A DNA stretch of 64,000 nt from Erigeron canadensis (GCF_010389155.1 NC_057761.1:58278587-58342586); one strand, 5' to 3'. Positions 10,507 through 23,800 are shown, numbered from the stretch's first letter. Notes: generated by a model not told the origin, from the letters alone. Program-made: numbers and translations.

Positions 10507-12358
10507 TCAAGATGAGCAAGAGAGCATGCGCACACCAGGACGGTAAGCCCATGCAGGAGGTAACCGAGCATATATTTCCATACCGGGTTGCTCGTCATAT
10601 GGCCTTTCCATTACTTTGAGCAACCGTCTCACCTCTTCAAAGTCGCCTTGTTCAGCCATGTCTATAGCACTCTGACACAAGTAGTTTCTTAGAATATACT
10701 TTGGATTCACAGAGTTCATTGAAGCTTTTCGATCCTCATCTGGAACTCCATTTTCCGATAGCTGTTGGTATCAAACGAATAAACCACGAAATAAGGATAA
10801 GAAGAACATACAATATAAAGAATCATAAGTGTGTATTTGGATGATCATTCTGAAGCTGAGTATGTGATAATAAGTAAGCATGATTACCAAAAGTACCAAA
10901 ACAAATGGTGAAAGATGTTATTTAAATGTGCTTCTGTTACTTCAACTTGTGTACTACCCAGATAAATGTTTGAGTGTTTGGTAAAATCTTACCTAAATTT
11001 TGGGATTTAGTTCGACCTCTATATACTGGGGTACGGTACTCATTACTTAACTTAAATATATCCGGAATCCCTACCTCATACAACAGGCACTAGTGAGGCA
11101 ACATATGATCAAATAAACCAAAACAAATTTTAAAAGATAAGAGATACTCCTGTGAACTGGAATAAAATTTATCAAGTTCGGTAAAAATAAAGGGCGGTGA
11201 TTTCAAAATTTATCGATCAGTCAAAATCGAAAAAATAACGTTTTTTGGTGGATGCATCGTTTTGAAGAATATGCATCCAAGATGAATGCACAAAACAAAA
11301 AACATGATTTTCTTGATTTTGACAGGCCAATGTGTTGTTAAACACTTAAATAATGATAATTAGTTATGCACTATGTTAGTTTTATGGACTTTTAATGCAT
11401 CAACATGATGTTTTTTAAGTGTTCTCACCGTTCTTATTTTAAGACTGTTCTCACCGGAGTGTTACCCTATATATAATATATATATTTTATTTGAATGGCA
11501 AGGGCCAAATATGTTATACCAGTTTACTCTTCTATAACCAATTCAGTTACAGCTATTACGAAACTTATTACTTAAAATTCATTATTTGACCCCAAAAGAT
11601 CCCAAGCATAGTAGAATCATATTATACTTGATACATATATTAAAATTTCATTTCTGTGATTTCAAGTAAGAATAATAAAAAAAATTTAATTATTAGTACT
11701 ATACTAATTGAGAATGCATGATAATGTTAAGGGGTGTTCAGCAGTCATTACCTCATTTATGTAAAGTCTAACCCAGTTGATCCAAGCCTCCTTGCGTTCT
11801 TGACCAATATCTAGCAAAGCGGGCTTGAGTGGAGCCAATAATTCTTCATCTGGGGTGGTTAAATCAGCTTTGATGTTGGAAAGTAATCTAAAGAAATTTG
11901 TGTAGTCTACTTTGTCAACCGCCATATTGTTAAGCAGTTTACCAATGAGTTGTTTATCATACTTTGGAAGCCCAAGTTTTTTGGTCATTAGGGCTTGGTA
12001 ATCATCCATAAACTTTGTACCATATCTGCATAAGATTAAAAAATTAGATGTTAGAAAATTAGCTAGACATTTAAGGTCAAATGGACTACTCTCCAAATTT
12101 CAACTCGAGTTGGTAAGGAACTAAGGACTTCTGGCAAGATAACTGACATTATGCTAATCTTTATAATACAACTACTATATATTTTTGACTTAAAACGTAG
12201 ATTTTGACAATTAGTTTACTAATATATTTTTGACTATAAGCGGATGATTGGAGGTGTGTTTTCAAAGTAACTAAACATAAACAGATAGTCATGCTGTCAG
12301 AGAACCACTAACCAGATACTTGAATCTAATGATATGTATGTATCAGGGGAAAAAAAAA

Positions 12359-12389
<31 letters not shown>

Positions 12390-14976
12390 TTCTCAACAGC
12401 TACCCAGAGCTTTGCTTATTTTGACCAAAAGAATTAAAAAAAAAACAATTACTTTACCCTAGCAACCACAACTGATTATTACAACTGGGTCCTTATAATC
12501 AGGGCAAACACAACACAAAGGCGGATCAAATACCTTTCAAGAGCATAATCAGCCTCTTTCTCATTTATCAGACTAGCAGAAGAAAGAGTTGATACAAACT
12601 GAGCTATGTTCCATAGGCCAACATCTGGTTGATTAGAAAAGCAATACCGTCTCCCTGGAAGATCTGTAGTATTCGGGGTGAAACTGGGATCAAAGGCATC
12701 AAGAAATCCAAAAGGGCCATAATCAATTGTCAGACCCAATACACTCATGTTGTCGGTATTCATGACACCGTGTGTGAAACCAACGCCCTGCCAGCTAGAA
12801 ATCAGTGAAGCAGTACGTTCAGCAACCTCCACCGCCCATGCTGAAACACCCATCAATTAAAAGTAACATTAACTACTGATAAATATTATCTGTATATAAT
12901 CTACTTGTTTATCTAAATCTATAATCTTCACCTGCATATTTGTTAGAAGTAAGATCTACAAGAGATTCATTTTCTTGGCCAGTAGAGAAAGATAAGCTAT
13001 CACTTTTGTTCATATTCTCTATATGAGGAAAGTGATGTCTAATAGTGTAGTCAGCCAAAGCTCTAACAATTTCAAGATCCTCTTTTCCTCTCGAAGCATG
13101 TATCTGAAATGAGCCAAAACGCAGAAACGATTGTGCGACTCTGCACACAATTGCACCAGGTTCGTCTTTCGGATTGCCACTGCATTTACACAGAGAATGG
13201 ATATGTCAGCCAAATTGAACGCAATATAATCTACTTTTGTTTCAAGTAGCAGAACGATTTGACTTTTGGAGAGAAACTATTTATGAGGGATTACAGATAT
13301 ATGATGTTTAGGGGGTGTTTCAAGGTTCATTCTAAGTGATTATGTGCGATCACATAATCAGAATAAGGTAGTCAACTATGATAAAATGTGCTGCAGAATA
13401 CATCTCTAGTATGTGCCTTAGTTGTTTGAAACTTTTAATGATCAAATGATCAAATAACCATAACTTCAGGTGTTTGATAAGTTCTATAAAGAAACGACGA
13501 GCAATGGATAAAACAACTATAAAAGACACTTTTTGAATACAAGGGGAAATATTAAAAGAGAGTAAAAAGAAAACTGTCTCCAAGTAGGTTAATAAGAAGA
13601 AGAATGTGTTAGCAATACATTAAAACCTGATTATCTTGACACATAAATGCGTCCTGGAATGCAAATCCAGACACCCCCCTAATATTGATATCAATTGTTT
13701 TAAGTACATAAAACTTACTCGTAAAACATGTCACGTGTAACATATTTCCCAGTTGTTACAAGACTAAGTGCACGAGTAGTTGGAATCCCAAGACCATGAA
13801 TCGCTTCACTACAAAGGAACTCCCGGATACTGCTTCTCAAAACCGCTAGACCATCAGCAAACCGACTATATGGAGTCTTTCCAGCACCCTTCAACTGAAG
13901 TTCCCACCTTTGAGACTTCAAATTCACAAGCTCCCCAAGAGTGATCGCCCTCCCATCACCCAATTGACCTGCCCACATCCCAAACTGATGCCCTCCATAA
14001 CATTGAGCATACGGCATCCTGAAAACCAACTAATGTAATCACCACTTAAGAAATTCAGTTAGAAGGTATGACACACGAAAAGCCGCTTACCCTCCTACTA
14101 AAGGTACTGCCCCGGAAAACAAAAGTGGGAAATCAGGTCTTTCAAATCTGCAACACCATCAAAGTTTCCAGCTTTATAAACAACAATGACAGATTATAAA
14201 CATACATTACGGCAGACATCATTTAAGCAATATAGAGAAAAACTCACTCTTTAAGATCTAAATCAAGAATTTCGGCAACGGACTCAGACCAAGCTACTAA
14301 TTGAGGATTTTCCACTTTAACAGATGGAGATACTTTTGAATAACATGCATGAAGCACCTATATAATTTCCAATATAAATAAATCGCACTTAATTTAATTA
14401 GCACCCACGTCATTCAAAGCAAAACAAAAAATGACACTAATAAATAAAATCATCATATAAACTTAATGATAACAATATTCTAAATCACGAATCCTACCCT
14501 TTATTTCTAACACCTTAATTTCAAAAACAACTATTTCTTTCCTGATTTCTTGGACATAAAATGCATAAAGATTCAATCTTGGAATCAAGAAAACTAATAT
14601 TGATTCTAAAAAGAAAAGAGAACAAACAAACCTCACGGGGGATGACGTCAGAGCGAGGATCACCAGGCAACTCACGAACAAACGAATGGTCCCAATTGAA
14701 ATCTTCGATACACAACTTTTTCTTAACTATTTTATTATTATTATCATTACTTATCAAGCTTTGTTTCTTTAAACCATCGGAAACGGAATCAACAGTAGGA
14801 GATTCCATTGAGCAGTTGGTTGAAAACGACGTCGTTCTTCTGGGCTGATATATCAATAAGGGTTTGGAGAACAAGAAGCGGTGGCGGAAGATGGTGGTGG
14901 GAGAGAAATAAGAGAGTGTGGTGATGGTGGTGGTGGGTGGTGTGTGTGAGAGTGAGGCGGTTATATGAGAAATCAT
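10507..14976 (-). CDS. SELO: SelO-family protein AMPylase (pseudokinase), organelle-targeted
   Basis: Eight exons (14632-14976, 14248-14357, 14091-14147, 13719-14018, 12932-13179, 12534-12840, 11752-12025, 10507-10761) sum to 632 codons with intact junctions. SelO proteins have a protein-kinase fold with flipped ATP and transfer AMP to Ser/Thr/Tyr of redox-related proteins in bacteria and mitochondria. Visible landmarks: [51 protein letters not shown] (nucleotide-binding Lys), [16 protein letters not shown] and [11 protein letters not shown] (DFG-like Asp). The N-terminal ~80 residues are Ser/Thr/His/Arg-rich and resemble a transit peptide. The C-terminus is CSS: animal SelO has selenocysteine at this third-last position, and here it is Cys629. 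The start at 14976 keeps the transit region in frame; an upstream ATG at 15079 is in another frame. Intron 4 holds a MITE, and intron 6 a long poly-G tract. Confidence 0.92.
12350..12388. repeat. A10-G29 homopolymer tract
   Basis: Ten A (12350-12359) are followed by 29 consecutive G (12360-12388) inside SelO intron 6. In the transcript this is a run of 29 C followed by U. Such G runs are very rare in AT-rich plant DNA and can form G-quadruplexes; they are also a typical place for base-calling or assembly error. Confidence 0.9.
13311..13679. mobile_element. Tourist/Harbinger-like MITE in SelO intron 4
   Basis: A 369-bp block begins GGGGGTGTTT after TTA (13308-13310) and ends ACACCCCCC before TAA. 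The ends form short imperfect terminal inverted repeats and lie at a TA-containing target as in Tourist or Stowaway MITEs. There is no coding content, and it lies wholly within the intron between SelO exons 4 and 5. Confidence 0.6.
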
Positions 14977-15079
14977 ATTTGTTTTTGTTTTTGTTGTTGT
15001 TGGTGTGTAAAATTGGAATAGGGATCGGTGACATTTTCAAAGTGTGATTTGGTGTGTGATGATGGTACGAAGGTGTCAT

Positions 15080-15381
15080 TTTTTATCAACATTCTAGATT
15101 AAGGGATGTGAGTTTGACACCATGATATGCATTGAAAGTTGTACTACTAGGTTTAATATATGTACATTTTTATTTGTTACTTTTAAAATCAACCCCTATA
15201 ACGATATTTCATACTGCGTGAAATGACAGTGTAATATAATGATGGTGGTGGTGGTGACGGTGGCGTGCGACGGCGACAACAGCAACAATGCTTGTTCGTG
15301 GCAACGTCGATTGACCATTTCAGCAAATTGGTACAATCAGTTCTCACTTCACATAAATTTTTAAATTTTAAAGGTATTTTT
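15080..15381. other. SelO upstream region
   Basis: Presumed promoter of the SelO gene: AT-rich, with a GGTGGT-rich low-complexity patch (15241-15275). No coding region is supported. Confidence 0.4.
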
Positions 15382-18361
15382 TGTAACACCCCGAGCTAGG
15401 CTCGAAATACTACTGAAAAGATATAGCGTATGCATGGGATTATCGTAGAACATGAACTATATTAAATAGAGGGGATTCGGTGAATCCAACAACAACAAAC
15501 AAGTACATAATGCATAATGCAAAATACGGGCGAATAAATCCTGGATCCATGTAAGTCCAAGCCCCAAACTCTAGCACAAACATCAATCAACCGACAAATC
15601 TTGGATTCTCTTGAAATACCTGAAAAGTGTACTAAACAAAGTCAACACTAGGTTGGTGAGTTCGTAGGAGCAAATGACAAGGATCTAAATCCAAATCCAT
15701 TCGCATTATGAACAATGATAATGAACAAGGAACACACTTACAATAAGTCCTTAAAAGGCACAATTATTCAATTTGTGTTGGCTCGTAGCGCAACCTAGAC
15801 CAACACGTATCCCTTTGCACAAATTTTACCAAAGCTAGAACACATGTAATGCACGAGAACACAAAATATGGACATCAACAAGTATCCATTAAGTTCTAAA
15901 ATGTCAAACAAGTTCATCAATGTTCCTAAATTGTTCTCATGTCATTCAATTCTCAAGTACATCATGTCCATCAAACACAACCCAACACCATACACATACA
16001 TTTCATACGACTTTACATTTAAGGAATCTTAGATGTTTGTATACAGGGTCACCCGCAGCCTTCCCACCACATCTGCAACTCATTAAATGTATCATCGTCT
16101 TCCATGTATGTACAACTATCCTAATCATAAATAAAACAATCATACTCAAACAATCCATAATCAATCAATGTCCATCAATGACCCTCACATATGTACTCAC
16201 ATAATGAACTACGCAAGGTATTTAGAATACACATAGTAAACAAGAATAAGTAATAATGATATCTATAAGTATCTAACAAGTTCTATAATACCAAACATGT
16301 CTATCAATGTCCCTCAATTGCATGTAATGTACCTCATTGTACTCAATTGCACGTAATGTACCTCATTGTACTCAATTTCACGTAATGTATCTCATTGTAC
16401 TCAATTGCACGTAATGTACTTCATTGTACTCAATTGCACGTAATGTACCTCAATGTACTCAATTGCACGTAATGTACCTCATTGTACTCAATTGCACGTA
16501 ATGTACCTCATTGTACTCAATTGCAAGTAATGTACCTCATTGTACTCAATTGCACGTAATGTCCTCATTGTACTCAATTGCACGTAATGTACCTCATTGT
16601 ACTCAATTGCACGTAATGTACCTCATTGTACTCAATTGCACGTAATGTACCTCATTATACTCAATTGCACGTAATGTACCTCATTGTACTCAATTGCACG
16701 TAATGTACCTCATTGTACACAATTGCACCATGACCATCAATGTCCACCCAGAAACAAACACCATGTGTATATACTTCGTACGATACTACTTTTGAAAGGC
16801 CTTTGATGCTTATATATAGGGTCACCCGCAGCCTTCCCACCACATCTCCAACCTTTCGAAGGTAATACCGTCTTCCATATATACACAACTAACCTAATAA
16901 TCAACCATAACAACCACGTATTTACACGTCAACAAATCCATCAATCAAACAATGTCATCACTCAAGACACTCAAACATATGCACAATCAAGTCATGTCAT
17001 CATCAAGGAAATCAAACGTATGCACAATTGAACTATGTCATCAATCAAGGCAAACACATAATTGCACAAACAAACAAGTTAACACACAAAGGTTGTACAC
17101 TTTTCAGCCCGAATCTCAAACGAGTAGGGAGCTACGAACTCACCTTGGCTTCCAAGCAAACGAAAAGTTTATATCAAGTTATAATTGTCCAAAATTCGCC
17201 ACGCGTCCACAACCTATCAATATATAACATATCGTCATCAAAGACAACTCAAAACCTAGAACAAGACACTTTGACCCAACCTTTTTAGAAATGTACAAGG
17301 TTTCAGACCAAAAGGACTATACCATGAGAAAGTAGACTCTTTTGTGATTCCAACGATAGGTCATATGTCTCGATTGGACTTACGGATCAAAAGTTATGCA
17401 CGTTTGAAAACTGACGCGCAAAGCAGGCAAAAACTCGCGGCGAGACCTCGCGACACGAGGTGTTGGCACGAGAACACTTCTGATTGAGGGACACCAAAAC
17501 TCGCGGCATGATTCTGGTTCCTAGCGGCGCGACTGGGTGAAATTTTGCAGCCAAACACGAACCAAAACGCTCCAAAACCTCATTTTTGACCCAAGGATCG
17601 ATCTAGGAAGGTTCAAGACATGTTTTGAAGCACAAACCAACATAATTTGACATAAACAAACATAACCCATCTCATAAACTCGAATCATAACATCAAATTC
17701 ATGCCCAAATCATTTGACCCATTTCTAAAACCCTAATTTAACCCTAATTGCGTTTTGACCCGATTCGTGACCCGAATTTACTTGAAGTCAACTAGAAACA
17801 AGTTAATAAACATAAAATGATGATTATGGGATGAGTTTCACTTACCAATCTTACACCAAAAGCTCAAACCCGAATTTGACCCGATTAGAAGTTTCCTTGC
17901 ACTTTCAAGACTCAATCCTTTGATATGTTATTAAGATGATGATGATGGTGAAAACCCCCAACAAAGCTTGCTTAATCTTCCATTAAGAGGTAGAAATCTA
18001 GAGGAAGGGAGATATATGTGTTTGTGTATGTTTTTCTTGGAAGAGGAAAGAATGAGAGGAAGATAAGAAATGAAATGGGTGGAGGAGTTGGAAGGGGCCA
18101 GCCTAGATTCCAAAAAGGGTAGATTCCCACTCCGCCAAATTCGACAAATAGCTAATCGTTAACCCTTTAAATGCCAAAACGAACCCACAACATAACTTAA
18201 CGATCTCGACTAACACATGCGTCCCAAATTGCACGACAAATTGATCTATATGTACACATTGCACTTAATGAACTTCAAATTGCACTTGAACTATATTGGC
18301 CAACTCGATAGTTAGTTAAATTGAATATATGGTCAAAAGGTCAGGAACCGCGATTGTTACA
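15382..18361. mobile_element. Solo LTR-like element, about 3 kb
   Basis: The block begins TGTAACACCCCGAG and ends GATTGTTACA, so it has TG...CA ends. Both sides carry TTTTT (15377-15381 and 18362-18366), compatible with a 5-bp target duplication although low in complexity. No retrotransposon gene lies inside, so a solo LTR of a large-LTR family is the simplest reading. Inside are a 29-bp minisatellite and a direct duplication: the phrase GGGTCACCCGCAGCCTTCCC occurs near 16047 and again near 16819, with similar sequence upstream of both. Frames of 60-90 codons on both strands here show no protein family. Confidence 0.55.
16311..16731. repeat. 29-bp minisatellite, about 14 copies
   Basis: The unit CGTAATGTACCTCATTGTAC followed by TCAATTGCA (29 bp) repeats head to tail with few differences; one copy near 16560 lacks two bases. 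There are no unique spacers, so this is a tandem array and not a CRISPR-like structure. Confidence 0.95.
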
Positions 18362-19287
18362 TTTTTTGGTAGAAAATAACTCGATGGAAAAATAGAACTA
18401 AACAAGGAGTATTTTAGGATTAAAAAATGCTTAATTTCTTAAAAGAAAACTATACATGTGTACATTTTCATTATATTATTAATCATAATAATAAATCAAC
18501 TTAATTTATGTACCTAAAAATCAACTTAATCAAATAATGATAACAATATAAAAAAAATCAAAGGATAAGATTTGAAAAAAATTCGTGAAATTCAAATGTC
18601 AAATTTTATTATGTTGTTTTTTAGTCATATAAGTATATAACTTAAATCCATTAATCTTCGTTTTTTTTTTTGTGGTAATATAATATTCTATTATGATTGC
18701 AAAACTAAAACTATACTACGAAAGACTTCTTGTTGTGTATTTTTTATACACTCCTAAATGTTTATTTCCTAATGAGTTAATTTCAAATATCGTCTTTGTG
18801 GTTTTACCAAAAAATCACGTTTCATCATTTAAACTTTGAAATAACACTGGTAGTCCTTTATACGTGGATAATGGTCACGTTTCGTCCTTTAGTCGACCGT
18901 ATAAAGTTCTAAAACTGTAAGTTCAGGGTACCCAGATCATGTGAGGATTATGATGGAGATATAATACCCGCATCATATGGTTTATACATGATGAGCAGAT
19001 AAATATCTAATTATGGTACCGAAGTTAAGGTTCCTATTATTTTTTTTTGTTATATTTATACTTCTACATCTATACTCTATTATAAAAGAAACTAACCCCC
19101 CATCTTTACATTTAAGAATTTGATATGTCTAATTACCATTCATTTTAATATATATTTGTTTCTATTATGTATACTGTCACTAAAATGCCCTTCAATAAAA
19201 TTGAGTCTCTATTTCTACCTTACCCTGCATGTTTTATTATTGACATCACATTTTAATTAGCCTACACAATGCTTAATTTTATTATTA
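18362..19287. other. AT-rich spacer
   Basis: No gene seen. A second Helitron-like 5' phrase, TCTATACTCTATTATAAAAG, starts at 19069 (base before TC is A), suggesting an older or overlapping Helitron start just left of the next element. Confidence 0.4.
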
Positions 19288-20440
19288 TCTATACTATTTT
19301 ATAAAACATTTTGGCCTTTTTTTAAATCTCAAAAGATGATTTGAATTATCTAAATTACCCCTCTTTTTTTCCACTAATTTAAACATCTCTACCTAATATA
19401 CTTATAATACTCTTAAATCTCAACTAATTATTTTTTTATCTCTCCTCAAATCTCAACCACTTATTTTTTATATCTCTTCTATAAATCATTTTATTCCTCT
19501 AACTTATTCAAAATAGTTTATCTCAAAAACCGTTTATCGATAAATTAGGGATGACACCCTCGGGTAATGTGTGCGTATACCCTTTTTTCATTACCATATC
19601 CACGGGTTTTTCTTGACCCATTAATTCGTGGATATCCACCAACGGGTTAAATATTTGATCCATGTATATTATCTACGAATATAGAAGTTTGCGGATAGAT
19701 CCACAAGTTATCGTTATGAATTATATAGTATGGCCATTAAAAAAGTTACTATACATGAATTAATATCTATAGAATATATTCAATCTGTAAGAATAATATT
19801 TCTAAGTTCATTATATTTGGAATTGAAAACATTATATATATATATATCAATGGTCTATAAAATCGGAATTAAGCATGAATATCAGAACATATTCATAAAG
19901 TAAATGTGTAAAGCATTTTATTGCGTAGTATACAAATATGAAATTCTTGTGACATATATAAATATAAACTTTATATGAAGCTAAAAAATAGTACTCGGGT
20001 TTAATGGGTATCCTATGAATATATCCACGGATCTCTCTAATGGGTATCATGAGTTTACGTGACGGATGTATCCATGACGGATATGGTATGCCCATTATCC
20101 GTCCGTGACCGGCAAACGAGTACAAATTTGTATCCGTTACGTATCCACGGGTAAAAGTTATTGAAATTATCCGTCCATGACGGATGTGTATTTGCGGATT
20201 ACGGTTTGTTACCCGTTCGTTGCCATCCCTACGATAAACTATAAAAATTGTATGAGTGTTATTAAAATTTCATACTCTTTCATTAGAGATGTTATTTGAT
20301 ATACTTTCGACGAATTTTTAAATTTAATGGTGGAGCCCATACGGCTAAATCATTTGGCTATCACACTTTATGACTCATCACCTTCTATGACCTATTACCA
20401 TCATCATCTCACCGCCACAATGCGCAGATAATTTCCCTCG
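19288..20440 (+). mobile_element. Helitron with nested hAT-like insertion
   Basis: Begins TCTATACTATTTTATAAAAC at 19288 after an A and ends TTTCCCTCG at 20440 before a T, i.e. an A/T target with no duplication. Near the 3' end the sequence CACCGCCACAATGCGCAG matches, in the opposite orientation, the hairpin module of the minus-strand Helitrons elsewhere in this window. The 3' interior (20270-20400) is the reverse complement of the Helitron at 5343-5625. Removing the nested element and its duplicated target leaves about 460 bp. Confidence 0.65.
19546..20231. mobile_element. hAT-like non-autonomous element (TAGGGATGGCA ends)
   Basis: 686 bp with terminal inverted repeats TAGGGATGACA (left) and TAGGGATGGCA (right, on the other strand). 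It is flanked by CGATAAAT and CGATAAAC, an 8-bp target duplication with one mismatch, as for hAT elements. The interior is full of short words from ACGGGTA and GGATATCCAC, on both strands. No transposase. Confidence 0.75.
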
Positions 20441-20735
20441 TATATGTAAACAAAGTTTAAAGATATTTTTCATCATCCGAACATTAATAAATCATTAACA
20501 TAAGTACATAACTCGTTTATATGTCCCGCATAATTAACCAATAAGCATGATTGACTCCAATGCCCGCATACACCAAATGATTTTATACAGCACCCCAATT
20601 ACTTTTTTAACCTTTTGCCAACGACACCGTTTCATCCATCAACATATCATTCTTTACTACCCACAACTCACCCGGAGACTAGCTCCTCCGGCCACCGGTC
20701 CTGCCATCCACCACCAATCATCCTAACGACGTCGT

Positions 20736-20737
<2 letters not shown>

Positions 20738-20773
<36 letters not shown>
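20738..20773 (+). repeat. (CAT)12 microsatellite in the EMSY-like leader
   Basis: Twelve CAT triplets about 60 nt upstream of the EMSY-like start codon, probably in its 5' UTR. Length polymorphism is likely. Confidence 0.9.
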
Positions 20774-20834
20774 TATATTAACTTTTTCTTTCATTTAGTG
20801 TGTACCTAATTGTTGATGAAATTATCTCTTTACA

Positions 20835-23800
20835 ATGGAATTCGGTGTTTCAGACAGTAGCGGTAAGTATTCATATATAAAGATCATATCTTTGTGTTAT
20901 ATATCTTATTTATACACATATATACATACACCTAGTTTGTATAAATACAAGCCATAGAATTAAAAAAAACCCTTATCTTGTTCTAGGGCTTGCATGATGA
21001 ATTAGGTCTTTTTATGGATCCGGGTGTTGTTTTTTTTCATTTTTTTATGTTAAAGGTCGAAACTTTAAAGTTTTTATGTCCAATTTGAAGTTGGATAAGA
21101 TTTTATGGAGTTCAAGATTCTTGAATCTTGATTTTGACCTTCTTTTTAGGGTTTGGGGTTTGATAAGATTTTTGATTTTGACTTTTTTTTTTTTTTTTGG
21201 TTTAGGGTTTTATAAGATTCCTTTTTGAGTTGAATAATAATTGAAGATGATGACAAAATCAGGAATTTCGGAGAACTAGGGTTAGGGCTTAAATGTGATT
21301 CGTTCATGATTTCGATATTGAGATGATGAGAATTGAGAGATATGAGAATATAAGCATCTGTTACCTTTTTTTACACCGTGTGTATTTATATAAGCCGACA
21401 GTGTGAACTACAATTAATTTTTAATGGCAAGTAATATGGTAAGCTGCGAGTGACGCATGCAGATCACTTTGTCAGTTAGGTTAAGATTCATATCAAGTTT
21501 ATGTGTAGAGAATATACATCTTTAAGGAATCCTCTTGGGTAACCGTATTAAATATTTGGTGCTTAACATTAGCATGATTGATTGGATACTAGCCAATACT
21601 ATAACGGTTAATTCTTCTTTTGTTAGCTTACTACACATGACTCGATAACCAAATATCAAGAAACTTTGAGAGTAGTTAACATGTTTTTATGTAGTCAGAA
21701 ATCTAATAATAGCGTCATACGGATATGGGCTGCATTGCATCTAACACCAAGGAAAGTGCTCCATTAGGGCATTAAATTAGTAAATGAAATGGAATGGATC
21801 AATACATGCACCCAAATCATATATTCTTACACACCACCCTCTTTTTAACAACAAAAATCCTTTTCTTGTCATTGGGTTGAATGATAAGTTAGGTCTTCTT
21901 ATGAAATTGGGTGTTGATATTTTGTTTTTTGGTTAAAGGTACAAACTTTAGATTGTTAATGACTTGATGTTTGATTTGAAGTTGGATAAGATTATGACAA
22001 TCACTATGCTTGAATCTTAATGTTGAATTTTTTATGGGTTTTAGAGTTTAGAGTTGGATAAGGTTTCTTTTAGGATTTTAGATTTAGTTGAGGGTTAGGG
22101 TGCAGTTACATGGAAGATGATATATATGAGAATACAACATCGTTACTTATAATTACACCATGTAATGTATTTATTTTTACTAACAGTGAACTACAATTAA
22201 TTTTCAACGGCAAGTAATACGCAGTGCTAGCTAAGATTGATGCATACAGATCACGTGCTTAGTAAGGTGCCGATTCGCATCAAGTTCATGCGTCCATGCG
22301 GGGAGAATATACATCTATAGCGATTTCTTTTGGCTACCCGTATTAAATATATGGTGCTTAACTCTAGAAGGATTCGATTATGACGTGGTTTCTTCTTTTG
22401 TTAGCATACCCCATATGCTTCAGGAATGAAATATCAAGAATAGCAAACACATTCTTCTGAAAACATACATCTAACAATTTCATATCACGGATATGGCTAG
22501 ACTGTATCTAACAATAAACGATACTGCTTCATTAGGAAGTTTTAGTAAATGCAATGGAATGAATCAAACCATACACCCAATTCATATACGCATACATGCC
22601 ATCCCCCAACAAAAGAACCCCTTCCTTGTTATTGGGCTTGAATGAGGCATTTGGGTTGTGTTTAGTGTTTGGTTTTAGTTATGGTAGAAACTTTGGATTG
22701 CGAATGCTTGATGTGAGCCTGTGAGGTTTGATAAGATTGTGGAGTTCCAGATTTTCGAAAATTGATTTTGATCCCCTTTTTCTAGGGTTTAAGGTATGAT
22801 AAAGTTTATTTTTAGAGTTTCAGATTGAGTTGAGGGTTATGTTCAATCAAAAGTTAGATGCATAGAGGATAAGATAAACGTGAATGCAACAATTGCTAAT
22901 TGTTTTACACCATGTTAAGTATTTATACTAATAGTGCGAACTGCAATTAACTTTCAACATTAAGCAACATGGTTAGCTAGGAATGACACATGCGAATCAC
23001 GTGGTTAGATATATAGATTCATATTAAGTTTACTTGTAGAGTATATACATCAATAAAGATTCCTCTTGGATAGCCATATCGAATGTTTGGAGTTTAAATA
23101 CAAAATAATTGATTGCATACTAAACAATTTCACAATGATGTAGTTTCTTCTTTTTTGTTTAACTTACTACATATGAATCAGAATCTAAATATCAAGAAAC
23201 ATCGAGAATTGCAAATATTTTCTCATTTAAACGAGCATCTACACAGCATTTCATCATGATCTGATTATACAAACATGGGTACATTATGTCTAACATTAAA
23301 GGAAAGTGTTTCATTATGGAGTTAAATTAATGAATGATTTAAGCTAGAAAGATTTAAGCTTTTACTCATAAAGTCAACACATATATATATGATTCCTATG
23401 TATATCTGCTTCATAGATACCATTAGAATACCTAACTACCGATAACAAAATTTTTTGTGATGTTAACTGCAGGTACAGATGATGATCTTCCTCCTTCACA
23501 TCAAAACAAATTCCGGGGTGGGGCCCCGGGTACTGGGAACGGAAGAACTATGGCTGTTGGAAATGCTCCATTTCCTCGAATTCAAAATGACATGGCGACA
23601 CAAATTCACCTTATAGAACAGGAAGCATATAGCGCGGTTTTGAGGGCCTTCAAAGCTCAGTCTGATGCTATCACTTGGGTAAGCCTTGTATTAATATCTC
23701 ATTGCAAGAATTATGAATCTGTGATCATCAGTCATTATAAATTGATCATTGCAACTTCAATCCGTGATAACAAATTCAGCTCCAGAAACCATATCTAAGC

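Noticed and set aside
14789..15079. His-rich frame from an ATG at 15079 as the start of the SelO gene
   Set aside because: It is in another frame from the SelO exon 1, is made of CAC/ACC low-complexity sequence, and would need an unsupported frame change. The start at 14976 gives an organelle-type leader in frame.
16311..16731. Regular 29-bp repeats resembling a CRISPR array
   Set aside because: Repeats are directly adjacent with no unique spacers, and the sequence is a plant nuclear LTR-like block; it is a minisatellite.
16952..17288. Two overlapping 86-91 codon frames in the LTR-like block
   Set aside because: No domain, overlapping in different frames, and sitting in a repeated element without genes.
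20615..20809. 64-codon frame with a poly-His tail upstream of the EMSY-like gene
   Set aside because: The His run is the (CAT)12 microsatellite and the frame lies in the presumed leader; nothing suggests a protein.
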